Shown here piece by piece: positions 8,900 to 18,600 of a DNA stretch of 64,000 nt. The notes beneath the pieces were generated by a model. It ran no database searches. It was not told the DNA's origin and saw nothing but the letters and a program-made list of their open reading frames with translations. Each line of letters opens with the position of its first letter. Position 1 is the stretch's first letter. Location of the stretch: positions 124,001-188,000 of the forward strand of contig JANRMQ010000001.1 in the NCBI GenBank assembly GCA_040981125.1. Direction: 5' to 3'. The position numbers were made by a program, and so were the translations under genes. This DNA is from DASSBQ01 sp040981125. Lineage in GTDB: Bacteria > Nitrospirota > Nitrospiria > Nitrospirales > Nitrospiraceae.

Positions 8900-10327
8900 T
8901 TACACTACCTTTCCTTCTTTGACATACTCCCGCAGAATGGCGGCCTCCAGCCGATCCAGATCAACCAGCTGTGACTGATCCGCCAAGGCTTCCACGGCAC
9001 AGTAGTGGGTCACGTTCATGATGCTCGCTCCGGTCAGTTCGTGACGCGCTGCGACCTGAAGCCAATCAATGTTCGGGGCGATGTCGATCTGCTTTGGAAA
9101 TGCGTGGCGCCAGATTCTGCATCGCTCTTCCGGGCGCGGCATAGGGAAATGGATGATCGCCTGAAACCGGCGGACGAAGGCCTCGTCGATGTGTGCTCGC
9201 TGATTGGTGGCAAGGATGACCAGTCCGCTGTATCCTTCGATTCGTTGCAAGAGATAGGCGACTTCCTGATTGGCATATTTATCATGCGCGTCACGGACAT
9301 CGGTGCGCTTGCCGAACAGGGCATCGGCCTCATCAAAAAATAGAATCCAGTTCTTGTTCTCGGCCTTATCAAAGAGCCGGGACAGATTCTTCTCCGTCTC
9401 CCCGATGTATTTGGACACCACGCGCGAGAGATCGATTCGAAACACATCCTTGCCGGTGTGCTTCCCAAGTAAGGTCGCCGTCAAAGTTTTGCCGGTGCCC
9501 GGCGGTCCATAAAACAACACGCGGTACCCGGGCTTGAGCACTTTCTTCATGCCCCAATCCTGGAGCAGCGTCTCGTTGTGCGTGATCCAATGCTCGATCT
9601 CGTGAATCTGCCGAAGCGTGGCGGGATGAAGCACCAGATCGTCCCACGTCATGTCGGTCTCGATGTACTCCGCAGGAAACTCGCTGCTGAACCGCGGCCG
9701 GCTGATCGTGCCGACTGTAAGCTGCTCCACAATCTCAGGATCCAGGACCAATCGGCCGCTCATGATCGGCTCCCCCTCCGGAACCGGCGCCAGCCATAAA
9801 ATGCGTTTGTGCGCGAACCAATGCTGGCTCCCGAACATCCGCTGCACGTCGAGCCGCTTTTCGAGATCGTCGCCGGCCAGGATGAACTGAGCCGTTTCGC
9901 CGGTCGGCAGGATGCCGCGATGGTTGGCGCCTTTCACGCCGCCGAACTCGGGAAAGTCGCCGCCTTCGGGCAGATGCTCGGCGATGAGTTCACTCAAGCA
10001 TTGAGGCTTCAGGTTTGGCGCCAGGGCCAGCATCAATACGACAGACTCTTCATAAGTAGGCTCATACCCGGCAAACAATCTTGCCAATTCGGGATGTCTC
10101 TCTGCCTCAAGAGAGAGAGGTTCACTTTGAGCAGCCTCGATCGACCTGAAGCGGACCCTCAGACGCTTCCGAACGACGTCCAGGATCCAGTCCATGGCCG
10201 ACTGAATATCTGGCAGCGGATGTTTCATCAGTTCTTTAAGGACTCCTCGGCCTTCACAAGAGCATAACTCAGCTAACGTGGCGTTCGTTGGTTGTACCTG
10301 CTTCCATGCGCTTACGCCGAAACTCAC
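8900..10327 (-). CDS. eCIS AAA+ ATPase (Afp15/Pvc15-like)
   Basis: A 475-residue AAA+ protein. An N-terminal helical region (1-220) precedes the ATPase domain with Walker A GPPGTGKT (274-281), Walker B ILFFDEADALFG (328-339) and an arginine-finger region (VRRF). Homologues (Afp15, Pvc15) are conserved in eCIS loci; in PVCs the ATPase is linked to assembly and cargo loading. Translation probably starts at GTG 10327, overlapping the stop of the immunity gene by four bases (GTGA). It is the last gene of the eCIS transcript. Being directly coupled to the toxin/immunity pair fits a role in loading that toxin, which is inference. Confidence 0.88.
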   Translation of the reverse strand: MSFGVSAWKQVQPTNATLAELCSCEGRGVLKELMKHPLPDIQSAMDWILDVVRKRLRVRFRSIEAAQSEPLSLEAERHPELARLFAGYEPTYEESVVLMLALAPNLKPQCLSELIAEHLPEGGDFPEFGGVKGANHRGILPTGETAQFILAGDDLEKRLDVQRMFGSQHWFAHKRILWLAPVPEGEPIMSGRLVLDPEIVEQLTVGTISRPRFSSEFPAEYIETDMTWDDLVLHPATLRQIHEIEHWITHNETLLQDWGMKKVLKPGYRVLFYGPPGTGKTLTATLLGKHTGKDVFRIDLSRVVSKYIGETEKNLSRLFDKAENKNWILFFDEADALFGKRTDVRDAHDKYANQEVAYLLQRIEGYSGLVILATNQRAHIDEAFVRRFQAIIHFPMPRPEERCRIWRHAFPKQIDIAPNIDWLQVAARHELTGASIMNVTHYCAVEALADQSQLVDLDRLEAAILREYVKEGKVV

Positions 10328-10860
10328 AACCGTGACAAAATCAACATCTCCTCATCCATGCGTACTTTCTGTATATGGGAAACGCTTCGGCCGCCGCCGA
10401 GACCGATGGCAGGAATGAAAGCATAGATTTCATCAAGCTGAGGGACCCCCAGTCTTTCAGAAACCTGTTCGTACAGATCTATAAAGAACGAATTTTCAAG
10501 CGCTTGCCGGTCGCAAAGAAGGATATCCATGACGAAATCCAGTTCACTCTTCTCCCCAAGGACATCAATACAATTGTGGACGGGATTAAGCGCCTTATAC
10601 TGCTCTTCATGATAGAAAACCAAATGGCCGAATGCGCATTTGATGAAAGGCACGCAATGGGTGGGATCCATGTTCCACATGGCGAAATAGCGCCTGAACA
10701 AATCGGGCTCAATAAATCGAAAGAACCCGCCGGCATAGCTGGCCGCGCGTTCCCGGGCCAGCAAGTTCGCAAGTTGAACGGGCATGCTGATGTCGGGCTG
10801 CGTGGAGTGGTCTGTGCTGTCCTGATGATGGAGTTTGTGGGTCGATGAAAATTGTCTCAT
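10324..10860 (-). CDS. Tdi1-like immunity protein (DUF1851 family)
   Basis: A 178-residue soluble protein. Its second half reads as DUF1851 / T6SS immunity Tdi1 C-terminal domain: FGHLVFYHEEQYKALNP, a middle part ending FFIDLYEQVSERLG, then DEIYAFIPAIGLGGGRSV and the tail VRMDEEMLILSRL, all typical of that family. In Agrobacterium, Tdi1 proteins neutralise Tde DNases, which carry the Ntox15 domain. Here the gene starts four bases after the stop of the DUF4157 protein, whose C-terminus is an Ntox15-like domain, so this is the expected cognate immunity gene. It overlaps the AAA+ ATPase gene by four bases. A shorter start at residue 26 (MPVQLANLL) is possible. Confidence 0.75.
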   Translation of the reverse strand: MRQFSSTHKLHHQDSTDHSTQPDISMPVQLANLLARERAASYAGGFFRFIEPDLFRRYFAMWNMDPTHCVPFIKCAFGHLVFYHEEQYKALNPVHNCIDVLGEKSELDFVMDILLCDRQALENSFFIDLYEQVSERLGVPQLDEIYAFIPAIGLGGGRSVSHIQKVRMDEEMLILSRL

Positions 10861-10864
10861 GTGC

Positions 10865-13800
10865 TTAGTTTAGAAATTGTGAGCGTAGTCGGAAGTTCAT
10901 TTTTACTTTGTCCCTGTCCTTGGGCTCAAACTGTTGCCTGAGCTGATGCGCGTATGCTTCAAGGTCCGGTCTGATTCTGCCCCAACTCGATCCAATATAG
11001 CTGTTTACTGCGCCCCTCTCCAGGCTATCGAACTGGTCGATATTCCCACCGGCGATAGCATCCGCGCTGTGTGAGGCATGGGTGCGACGAGCCCTTAATA
11101 TCACCAGCCTATCCAACTCGCTCTTGCTGAGAGTGACATTCCTCGCTTGATACTCCGCTGTAATCTCCGCCCTGAGCGCCCGGATCAACTCTTTTCTGCC
11201 AATGTCTCTCTCTTCCGCCGCAATCGCTCCTCTTAAGAACGGCCTGAAGTAAATATTCGCCAACCATTCGCTGAGCGTAAGGCTATTCAGCGCTGTTTGA
11301 TGATGTTGTAAGCCTTCGGTCATCTCATTGATGCTGACATTTTGATTCGCCGTAAACCTTCTGAACTCGAAGGTAATAATCTTCGGCGTAGAAATGATCG
11401 TCACGGCAGTCTGAGCGCCGGTCTCTCTATCGGTTTGGACGATAACTCTTGTGCCCGCAATGGCTTCCGGATTGATCCGTCCACGTACCGCCCAGCTTTG
11501 GGCTTGAGGAACAACTTCGAGCGTTTGGAACCCATATCGGACTTTGATCGCGCCGAGCAGCGGGTTGAGCACAACGGCGCCGACTTTCTGTCCTGCAAAT
11601 CTGTTCGTCGCTCCAACCGCCGCCTGCATCCCTAATTTCAACCGCTCGTTCGGATCCGCCGGCAGACCGGCCTGAAAAACGGCTCCCGCCGCCTTCTTCA
11701 GCATGTTCCCCAGCCAAGCCACGATCTTGTCCAAACCCTTGTCGATCGGCTGGCGGATCTTCTTGATGATCCCGACCAGCTTGTCCGGAATATTCCCCAG
11801 CCCTGCAAACTTGGCCAAGAACGCAATGATCACCGTCAGGGTATTGGCCATGGTCTGTTCGACCTTCTTGGCGGCACCGGCCACCTGCCCGGCGGCAATC
11901 GCGGCGATGGAATCGATGAACGATGCCACCACCGCAGCGATCTGGTTGATCTTCTGAATGAAGAACGTGATCGTGTTGTAGATGGCGATGATGGCCTGCA
12001 CAACCGCCCCGGCTGGATTGAGCATGCTCACCAGCTTCATGACGGCGGCCTTCACCACCTCGATCGAGATCATTTGCGTGACTTGCGCGATCAACTGATC
12101 CTTGAGTTCGCTCAATTCCGCTTTGATCTGCTCCCAGGCCGCAGCCGGTCCGTCCTTCACCAGCGTGACCAGGATGCCGGCTGTTTTCTCTAATCCAACC
12201 AGCACCGGCTCCGGAATGATCTTCACCAGTTTGCCGCGGATGTTCTGCCAGGTGAGGCCCAGCACCGAAAGCACCAATTTGACGATTTCGAGCAAAGTGA
12301 ATGATTTTGGAATATAGACGCCGGCCTCCGCCAACGGACCGACCAGCCATTTGATCAATGCGGTTTTCAAATGCGTCACGATGTTCGCGGCAAACATTTG
12401 AAACCCCATCTTGCCGGCGCGCACCAAGTTGCCAACGAACCCGATGGGATTCTTGAGGATCGTGATAAAAGCTGCCTGGGCCTTCCTGATGTAAGGCATG
12501 ACCCCCGGCGCCACGACCGAGAACAGAATCTCCAATAGGCTGATAACCTGGGTCAGCCCCCAACTCACGAATTCCCCGGCGATGTTGACGAAGGCGCCCA
12601 CTACTTTGGTGAAGGCGCCCGCGACGGTGATGATGTCCTGGAACGTGAGCGAGGTAATCGTATCGATGACCCGGCGCGGAATGGCGCGGACAAATCCCAT
12701 CAAGCCTGACAGCGCCCCTTGGAACCAGGCCCAGGCGCGGGCCACGGCGTTGCCCTTCTTGATGTTGTTCCAGATTTCTTCCTGTCCGATCAGCTTCATG
12801 AACCCGCCGATCAGCGTGTCCGCGTTGCGCGGCACGGGCTCGCCTGTAATCGGGTCCTCACCGAGGATCGCCTTCAGCAGGTCGTATCCACGAGTATTCT
12901 GAGCCAGAGCAGCCAGCGGCTTCAGAATGGCGTCTTTGACCATCGTCAGGATTTCGGACACGACGCTTCCGGCGAAGGAAATCAGCCGTGAAATCGGGTC
13001 GGTGAAGATCCGCTTGGCGCGGTCCCATACGTCGCCAAGATGGAAAATGTCGGTCCAACTGAGTGAGTCGAGAAATCGTTTCAGCCCGGCCGCGATGTCG
13101 CTGCCGATATCGCCGAGGATGGCCAGCTTTTGTTCGACCCAGGCGCCGGCCTTGTTGAACACTCCGTGGTTGTCGAGCGCCTGGGTGATGAAATGGCCGC
13201 CCGGCACCAACTCGATCAGGGCCCGCAGGATATTGGCGGCGCTGCGGTCCGTGGAACGCATATTAATCGGGTTGAATCCCAACACGATCGTCAGCATGCG
13301 GAAGCCGGGAATGTTGTAGGCTTTGTCGGCAAAGTAATCTAAGGCATCCTGCACGCCGAGACGCTGTACCGGCGGCGGGGTGACGGTGGTCGTCACTTGC
13401 GGACTGCGCTGAACCGCGTGTCCCTGCTGAATCGTGTGGGTCAGTTCATGGGCAAGCAGGTGTTTGCCTTCGCCGGTCCCGGGCTGATACTGGTCGCGCG
13501 CAAAAAAGACGTGGTTCCGGTAGGTGAATGCCCGTGCGCTGAGTTGATTGCTCAGGCTCGCCGCTTCAGGGTCGCTATGGATGCGGACATTGCTGAAATC
13601 GGCTCCGAACCGGGACTCCATGAAGCCCCGCACCTCGCCGGAGAGCGGTTGGCCGCCGGTGGTGTGGTTTTGAATCGACGATTGTGTGGATGGACCGACG
13701 GCGGGGATGCCGCTGCCTTTGCGCTGGAGCCGGTCGTCGCCAATCGGAGCCTTCTGGATTTTCTCGTCCTCTGCTTTTTGTATCCGCTCGTCTGACGCTT

Positions 13801-14194
13801 TCTGTATGTCCTTGTCGTCTGCTTTCTGGACTTTGTCCTCTGGTATCGGCGCTTTCTGAACCCGTTCCTCCGGCAATGCCGCCTTTTGAATCTTGTCCTC
13901 TTCGTTGCTTTTCTTCTGTAATCGATCATCGGCCTGACGTTGGAGTCTGTCGTCTTTCACCGGCAATGCGGAAGCCGGCATGCGCATCACCTTATCGGCC
14001 GTTCTGTCTGCTTCCTGCTCGAACTTGTCGCCCGGCTGGTTCACCCTCATTTTCATTTGGAGAGCGGGGACGGTACCGCCCGCTACAGGATCGAAGAACC
14101 CACCTCCGCCCGCCTTTGCAAAAAACGGCCGACTTGCCGTCTGCGCAGCGGTTCTCGATGCGGTCGAGGACGATTTCTCCGCAGTCGTCTTCAT
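10865..14194 (-). CDS. DUF4157 eCIS polymorphic toxin with Ntox15-like nuclease C-terminus
   Basis: A 1109-residue protein. Residues 81-158 are a tandem repeat of short charged units (see repeat). Residues ~182-265 form the DUF4157 'eCIS core' domain: SRFGADFSNVRIHSD, then HLLAHELTHTIQQ with the zinc motif HELTH at 249-253. Residues ~300-870 are long hydrophobic or amphipathic helices that could cross a membrane. The last ~110 residues contain HSADAIAGG (His1042, Asp1045) followed by VNSYIGSSWGR and a basic KVKMNFRLR tail. This matches my memory of Ntox15 (PF15604), in which an HxxD motif is catalytic in Tde DNases. The next gene encodes a DUF1851/Tdi1-like protein. Inference: DUF4157 directs the toxin to the eCIS, possibly after proteolysis, and the C-terminus degrades DNA in the target. 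Confidence 0.8.
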   Translation of the reverse strand: MKTTAEKSSSTASRTAAQTASRPFFAKAGGGGFFDPVAGGTVPALQMKMRVNQPGDKFEQEADRTADKVMRMPASALPVKDDRLQRQADDRLQKKSNEEDKIQKAALPEERVQKAPIPEDKVQKADDKDIQKASDERIQKAEDEKIQKAPIGDDRLQRKGSGIPAVGPSTQSSIQNHTTGGQPLSGEVRGFMESRFGADFSNVRIHSDPEAASLSNQLSARAFTYRNHVFFARDQYQPGTGEGKHLLAHELTHTIQQGHAVQRSPQVTTTVTPPPVQRLGVQDALDYFADKAYNIPGFRMLTIVLGFNPINMRSTDRSAANILRALIELVPGGHFITQALDNHGVFNKAGAWVEQKLAILGDIGSDIAAGLKRFLDSLSWTDIFHLGDVWDRAKRIFTDPISRLISFAGSVVSEILTMVKDAILKPLAALAQNTRGYDLLKAILGEDPITGEPVPRNADTLIGGFMKLIGQEEIWNNIKKGNAVARAWAWFQGALSGLMGFVRAIPRRVIDTITSLTFQDIITVAGAFTKVVGAFVNIAGEFVSWGLTQVISLLEILFSVVAPGVMPYIRKAQAAFITILKNPIGFVGNLVRAGKMGFQMFAANIVTHLKTALIKWLVGPLAEAGVYIPKSFTLLEIVKLVLSVLGLTWQNIRGKLVKIIPEPVLVGLEKTAGILVTLVKDGPAAAWEQIKAELSELKDQLIAQVTQMISIEVVKAAVMKLVSMLNPAGAVVQAIIAIYNTITFFIQKINQIAAVVASFIDSIAAIAAGQVAGAAKKVEQTMANTLTVIIAFLAKFAGLGNIPDKLVGIIKKIRQPIDKGLDKIVAWLGNMLKKAAGAVFQAGLPADPNERLKLGMQAAVGATNRFAGQKVGAVVLNPLLGAIKVRYGFQTLEVVPQAQSWAVRGRINPEAIAGTRVIVQTDRETGAQTAVTIISTPKIITFEFRRFTANQNVSINEMTEGLQHHQTALNSLTLSEWLANIYFRPFLRGAIAAEERDIGRKELIRALRAEITAEYQARNVTLSKSELDRLVILRARRTHASHSADAIAGGNIDQFDSLERGAVNSYIGSSWGRIRPDLEAYAHQLRQQFEPKDRDKVKMNFRLRSQFLN
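13721..13954 (-). repeat. In-frame tandem repeat in the DUF4157 toxin
   Basis: Encodes residues 81-158 of the toxin: about ten copies of a roughly seven- to nine-residue unit with consensus [DE]-[DE]-[KR]-[IVL]-Q-[KR]-[AK], for example DDRLQRQA, EDKIQKAA, EDKVQKAD and DERIQKAE. The segment is highly charged and likely disordered. It lies between the N-terminal basic/glycine segment and the DUF4157 domain. Copy number could vary between strains by slippage. Confidence 0.85.
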
Positions 14195-14228
14195 GGATTC
14201 TTCCAGTACCGAACCGACTCCGTCTCTT

Positions 14229-15650
14229 CTACCCCCACTCCACCCGCAACATCCGTCTCATCCAAGGCAGCTTGATCATGGAGAAGCCCCAGGGCAATTG
14301 ATCCAGGAGGATGTCGTGCGTACGTGGTTCGACCTGTAAGAGCCAGTCGCCGTCATCACCTAACGAGACTTTTCCAGGCCGAAGCAGAAAGGCTCCGCGC
14401 AGGCCGTCCGGGGAAGTGTTGCGCAGAGCTTGCCAGTGGCGGATCACGGCTTCGAGAAGAGCACATGTCTCTTCTCGCTCACCGGGCGTCAATTCAATAT
14501 TCAGTTCAACCGGCATGCCGAGAGGCACATGACACAGAATCTTCGGTAGAACCAGCTCATATTCCGGCGCAATCGTCCGGCCGGTCGCCAGGACATGCAA
14601 CAGGCTGAGAGCACGGTCCGGCTGCAAGAGTCGGCCCTGATCGGCGATGCCCAGGCTGGAAAAGAATTGCGGCAGAAACGGGTGAAGGAGCACCAAGCCG
14701 GCGTTTTCAACGTAGAGTCCTTCTCGGGCTTCGGGATGGTCTTCTGTATCGAGCGGAGTAGGTTCAGATGGGGGCAGCGTCTGTGGCGTGGGCGAAGATC
14801 GGATGGTGTGATATGCGGGCGCCTTATTGACGGCGCTCGGCCAGTGTTGTTCCAAGAGACCCACGAGTCCGACTCGTTGTGTTCCTGTGATGGGCAAAGC
14901 ACGGAAGGCTTCGCCGACGAGGTCACTAGAGATCACCGCCTGGCCCACTGCGACATATGCAAACACTGTCTCCCATAGTGAACGTTCAAACGCCTCGGTC
15001 CACAGAGGGGACATGATCGGCCTGCAGAGTGTTTGCCGGATCTCGCTCATTACATGTTCGGATTCCGGGGAGAGCAGCAAGAGCAAGGTTTCCAGAACAA
15101 GGGAAGAACATTGTCGAACCAACCGCTTCCGGCCCGCCGGCGACTGCAGGACGCGGCGCACAGCATCAGTCACATCGAGAGGGGCCAAGCCTGTTTTCAT
15201 GAGTTGCCGCCAAGAATCGAGTACGACCTGATCAAGGCTTTGATCATGAAGGAGACGGAACCACCAAGGCAGGCTGCCGGTCTTCAAAAAATAGACGAAG
15301 GCCTCATGAATGCGCTGCGGTTCCGTCTGATGCCGTATCTTGCCGGACTCGCTCGAGGTCGATCCTCCGTCAACCGGGATGAGCTCCCGCAGTGATCGCT
15401 CAAGGGCCAGTTCCACGGCTTGAGTCAGCTCGAGCTCCAATCGTTCGAGCGACATGGTCCCGGCATCTATATCCAATCGGTCTATAGACAGATGTCGATC
15501 CGATGGCATGTACCGATCTAAAACCCGCTCGACGGCAGGCTTCAATGCCTGCCGGCAGAGGTCCGGCAGCCGGCGCTGCAACGACAAGCCGTCAGCCTCG
15601 GTTCCATTCACTTCAACACGGACGCATTGTTGCCGGATCATATGGGTCAT
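14229..15650 (-). CDS. eCIS tape measure protein (Afp14-like)
   Basis: A 473-residue protein starting at ATG 15650, which overlaps the stop of the upstream gene as ATGA. The 50 residues of open frame further upstream are out of keeping with the family and overlap that gene. The N-terminus HMIRQQCVRVEVNG and SDRHLSIDRLDIDAG, plus the later LYVENAGLVLLHPFLPQFF, are typical of contractile-injection-system tape measure proteins. The family sets sheath and tube length during assembly. The C-terminal part (LLDQLPWGFSMIKLPWM) is the usual end. The DUF4157 toxin follows after 34 bases. Confidence 0.85.
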   Translation of the reverse strand: MTHMIRQQCVRVEVNGTEADGLSLQRRLPDLCRQALKPAVERVLDRYMPSDRHLSIDRLDIDAGTMSLERLELELTQAVELALERSLRELIPVDGGSTSSESGKIRHQTEPQRIHEAFVYFLKTGSLPWWFRLLHDQSLDQVVLDSWRQLMKTGLAPLDVTDAVRRVLQSPAGRKRLVRQCSSLVLETLLLLLSPESEHVMSEIRQTLCRPIMSPLWTEAFERSLWETVFAYVAVGQAVISSDLVGEAFRALPITGTQRVGLVGLLEQHWPSAVNKAPAYHTIRSSPTPQTLPPSEPTPLDTEDHPEAREGLYVENAGLVLLHPFLPQFFSSLGIADQGRLLQPDRALSLLHVLATGRTIAPEYELVLPKILCHVPLGMPVELNIELTPGEREETCALLEAVIRHWQALRNTSPDGLRGAFLLRPGKVSLGDDGDWLLQVEPRTHDILLDQLPWGFSMIKLPWMRRMLRVEWG

Positions 15651-18600
15651 GGCTGAAGATTGCGTTGCGCCACAGCAAAACAGCCCTTGTTCGTGATCAC
15701 AGTAAGTCTGACCACGCCCTCCGGCCTCGTCACGCTCGCCACCGCTTGCTTCCCTTGATAAAATGGTTCCGAAGACTGCGCGCTCATATCCCAAACCCAC
15801 GCGGCAATCTCCCCCGCCGGCATGTTGCTGACATCCCCTTGTAAGGAAAATGTGTTGTTCTCACGGGGCGCAATATCCAACTTAAGTTTGGGATCAGGTC
15901 CCTGGCATAGTTTGACATACTCCCCTCCATTGCACTGATTGCGCTCGCTGCAATCCAAGGCAGGGATTCGCGTTTCCTTATTATTGAGTCTTCTATTGAC
16001 CATGATCGCCCCCGTGAACGGCGCGCCGGCGGCGTCAGGTTCATTGGTATAGCGCCAGGTCAGACTGAAGGCGGGAGAGGGTTTACCGAATGAGAAGCTG
16101 AATTCGATACTGAATGTCTCGCAGACAAAGTGTTCAATCCAAAGGATGCCAAACGGATCAGTGGCAGCCGGTTTATAGCCGAGGACTACACGATTCTTCC
16201 CTTGAGGGCCGAGCGCGGTGACCAGCGCTTGGTTCACGACACTGTTCAGCTTTTTAAGAATGGCCGCGATGGTGTTCTCGAAGGCGCCGTTCAGCTGCGC
16301 GGTCTCGGCTTGTAGGATCCCGTTCGTCCCCGGCAGAGGAATATCTCTGCCGTTGAACCGGAATTTGATCGCTTCGCCTTCTTGCCGATACGTCTCATAC
16401 CGGGATTCACCGACAGGCGGTTGGAGCCACAAGCGATAGGCGCAACGGCGGGAGACCCCTCCACAGGGTAAATCACAGACCGTATGCCTGAACTCCCTGG
16501 ACACTTTGCAGCCGGCGCTATCGGTGATGGTGACGGTCGCAGCTTCCCCACTGTTTACCGCCGCGCTGGTGAACAGGCTGCCGGTGATCGTCCCGGTATC
16601 CGCTTGGTAAGGAGCAGTGCCGCCTGAGATGGCAAAGCTGACCTGATAGGTCTTTGCCGCCACATTATCGCCGTAGGTTTCCTTCCCGATGGTCAAAGGC
16701 TCCGGCACGGTCACCGAGCGCGGCGCCGATTCCGTTCCCGCGCTGTCCTGAATGACCAGCGTATGGGCTCCGCCCGTCAGGACGAGGTTGCCGGTCAACG
16801 GAATGAAGACATCCGAGTCCTCAAGTTTATACGTGTAGGGTCCTTCTCCGCCCTTCGGCGTGACCGTCGCTTCCGCCGTTTTGGTGGCCGGATCCGTGCA
16901 ACCGATTTCGATCGTGAAGGTTGGAGGAGTTTTCGGCAGCACGAATTGCACCGAGGGGCATTCCGAACAGCAAAGATAGGGCAAGTAAAAGTCCGCGATC
17001 ACCGTCCCGTCGGCGAGTTCCCCGACCGTAGCATTGATGATCTTGTCGCTTCCCGAGACAGGCGCGGGTGGCTTCTTGAAATCAGGAACCTGGCCGGTCA
17101 GCGCGCCGAACAGCAATCGGACATCGGGATCTTCGACATATTCCTTCTTTGCGCTGATCCGATTCAACGCGTCAGAGATATCCTTCTCGGGGACGGTTAT
17201 CTTCCGCCCGATTCGATCGGCCGGCGCAGTCGAGACCTTGATCGCCTTGAGGTCGAGATTCTTCTGCAGGCGAGAGGGTTCCTCGTGATAGACCAGAATA
17301 AAGGTCCCGCCCGGCGGAACGCCGGCTTTATGCTGAATGCCGGGATGGTCGCGTAAGAATACGCTGAGGAACTGTTTCTGTTTCACCTCGCGGACGCGAC
17401 GCACGTATTCCTCGTGGATCGCCCGGATGGGCTCGAGCTTGCACGAGAAGAGGACCTCATCGAAGTGATCGATCAAGTCTTCCTGAGGGATAAAGTTCTT
17501 GAACTCGGCCGAAATGTTGGTCACGGCCTCGCTGCGAAAGAACCGGATCAGCCCCATCAGATCCTGGTATTTATTCTGAAACTCGGCGAAGCCCAGCGCA
17601 TCCAAGCTCGCCGGCAGGACTTCGGCAAGTTTCGTCAGATAATAAATGGACACGACATGCGCAAAATTCTTTTGAGGCAGATCCGTGGTGCCGGCAAACA
17701 GGACACAATAGACCGTCAGCACCGCATTCTGATCCACGTTGGTCTGATCGACATCGATGTACGGACGCCCCTGCAAAAGGGAGAGATATTTTTCATACCA
17801 GGCGCCGACCGTGCTGTCCCCATAGCGAAAATTCGGTGCGTACGTTTTTAACAATGGAAGTTTGGGCGTCCCGCCGACGAGGCCGGGAACGGTCCTATCG
17901 AGTGAAGCCCCGTAGAGATACATGACGCCTTCACACAAGGCCGAGACGAGTTCTTCGCGCAAGGCGTCGTACAGAGCCTCCAGATCCTGAAAACGGCATT
18001 CCTCCTTACCCAGATCAATCGAGATGTCCTCATCGAAGGTCCCCGCTCGCAACGCAATGATCTCGATGGGCAGGCGATACCGCACTTTCAAGGACAGGAG
18101 GGTGTTCAGGACGTCTTGGTACTCTTTTCCCAAATGCCCTTCGATCCGCAGGAAATTGTACGGTTCCAGGTCGTAGCGTAAGGCCTCCGTGACGAAGGCC
18201 GGAGCCGCCGGTACGTATTCATCGGAGCGATAGCTCAGATTGTGATGGGCCCGGTTTCGCCGGGTTTGTGCAAGATTCCAGAGACGATAGAGCGGCGGGG
18301 TCCCTACTTGCGTGTAGTAGTACGGGATCGCCCGATCGGACAGCGGCACATCGCCTGCCCTGCTCGGCGTGATGCGGATCTGAGGATCGGTGATCGAGCG
18401 CGACTTAACCTCCGGCAGCTTGGGCTGGTTGGAAAATTGCGCGACCATTTCCACCAGGCGCTGGAAAAGCCGGCGTACTTCCTCTGTCCGCTCCCCGCAG
18501 TCACCAACGGCGGGGGAAGCGAGAAACGGGTGCCGGTAGAGGCCGGCATCAGCGACGGAGCCCGGAGAAAGCACCCCCAGCATCAGATGGCGAGGAAACA

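Noticed and set aside
13721..13954. CRISPR-like array
   Set aside because: The repeats are short in-frame peptide units in a coding sequence with no constant direct repeats or unique spacers.
15651..15800. 5' extension of the tape measure gene
   Set aside because: It overlaps the 3' end of the giant gene; the ATGA junction at 15647-15650 and the conserved HMIRQQ start support 15650.
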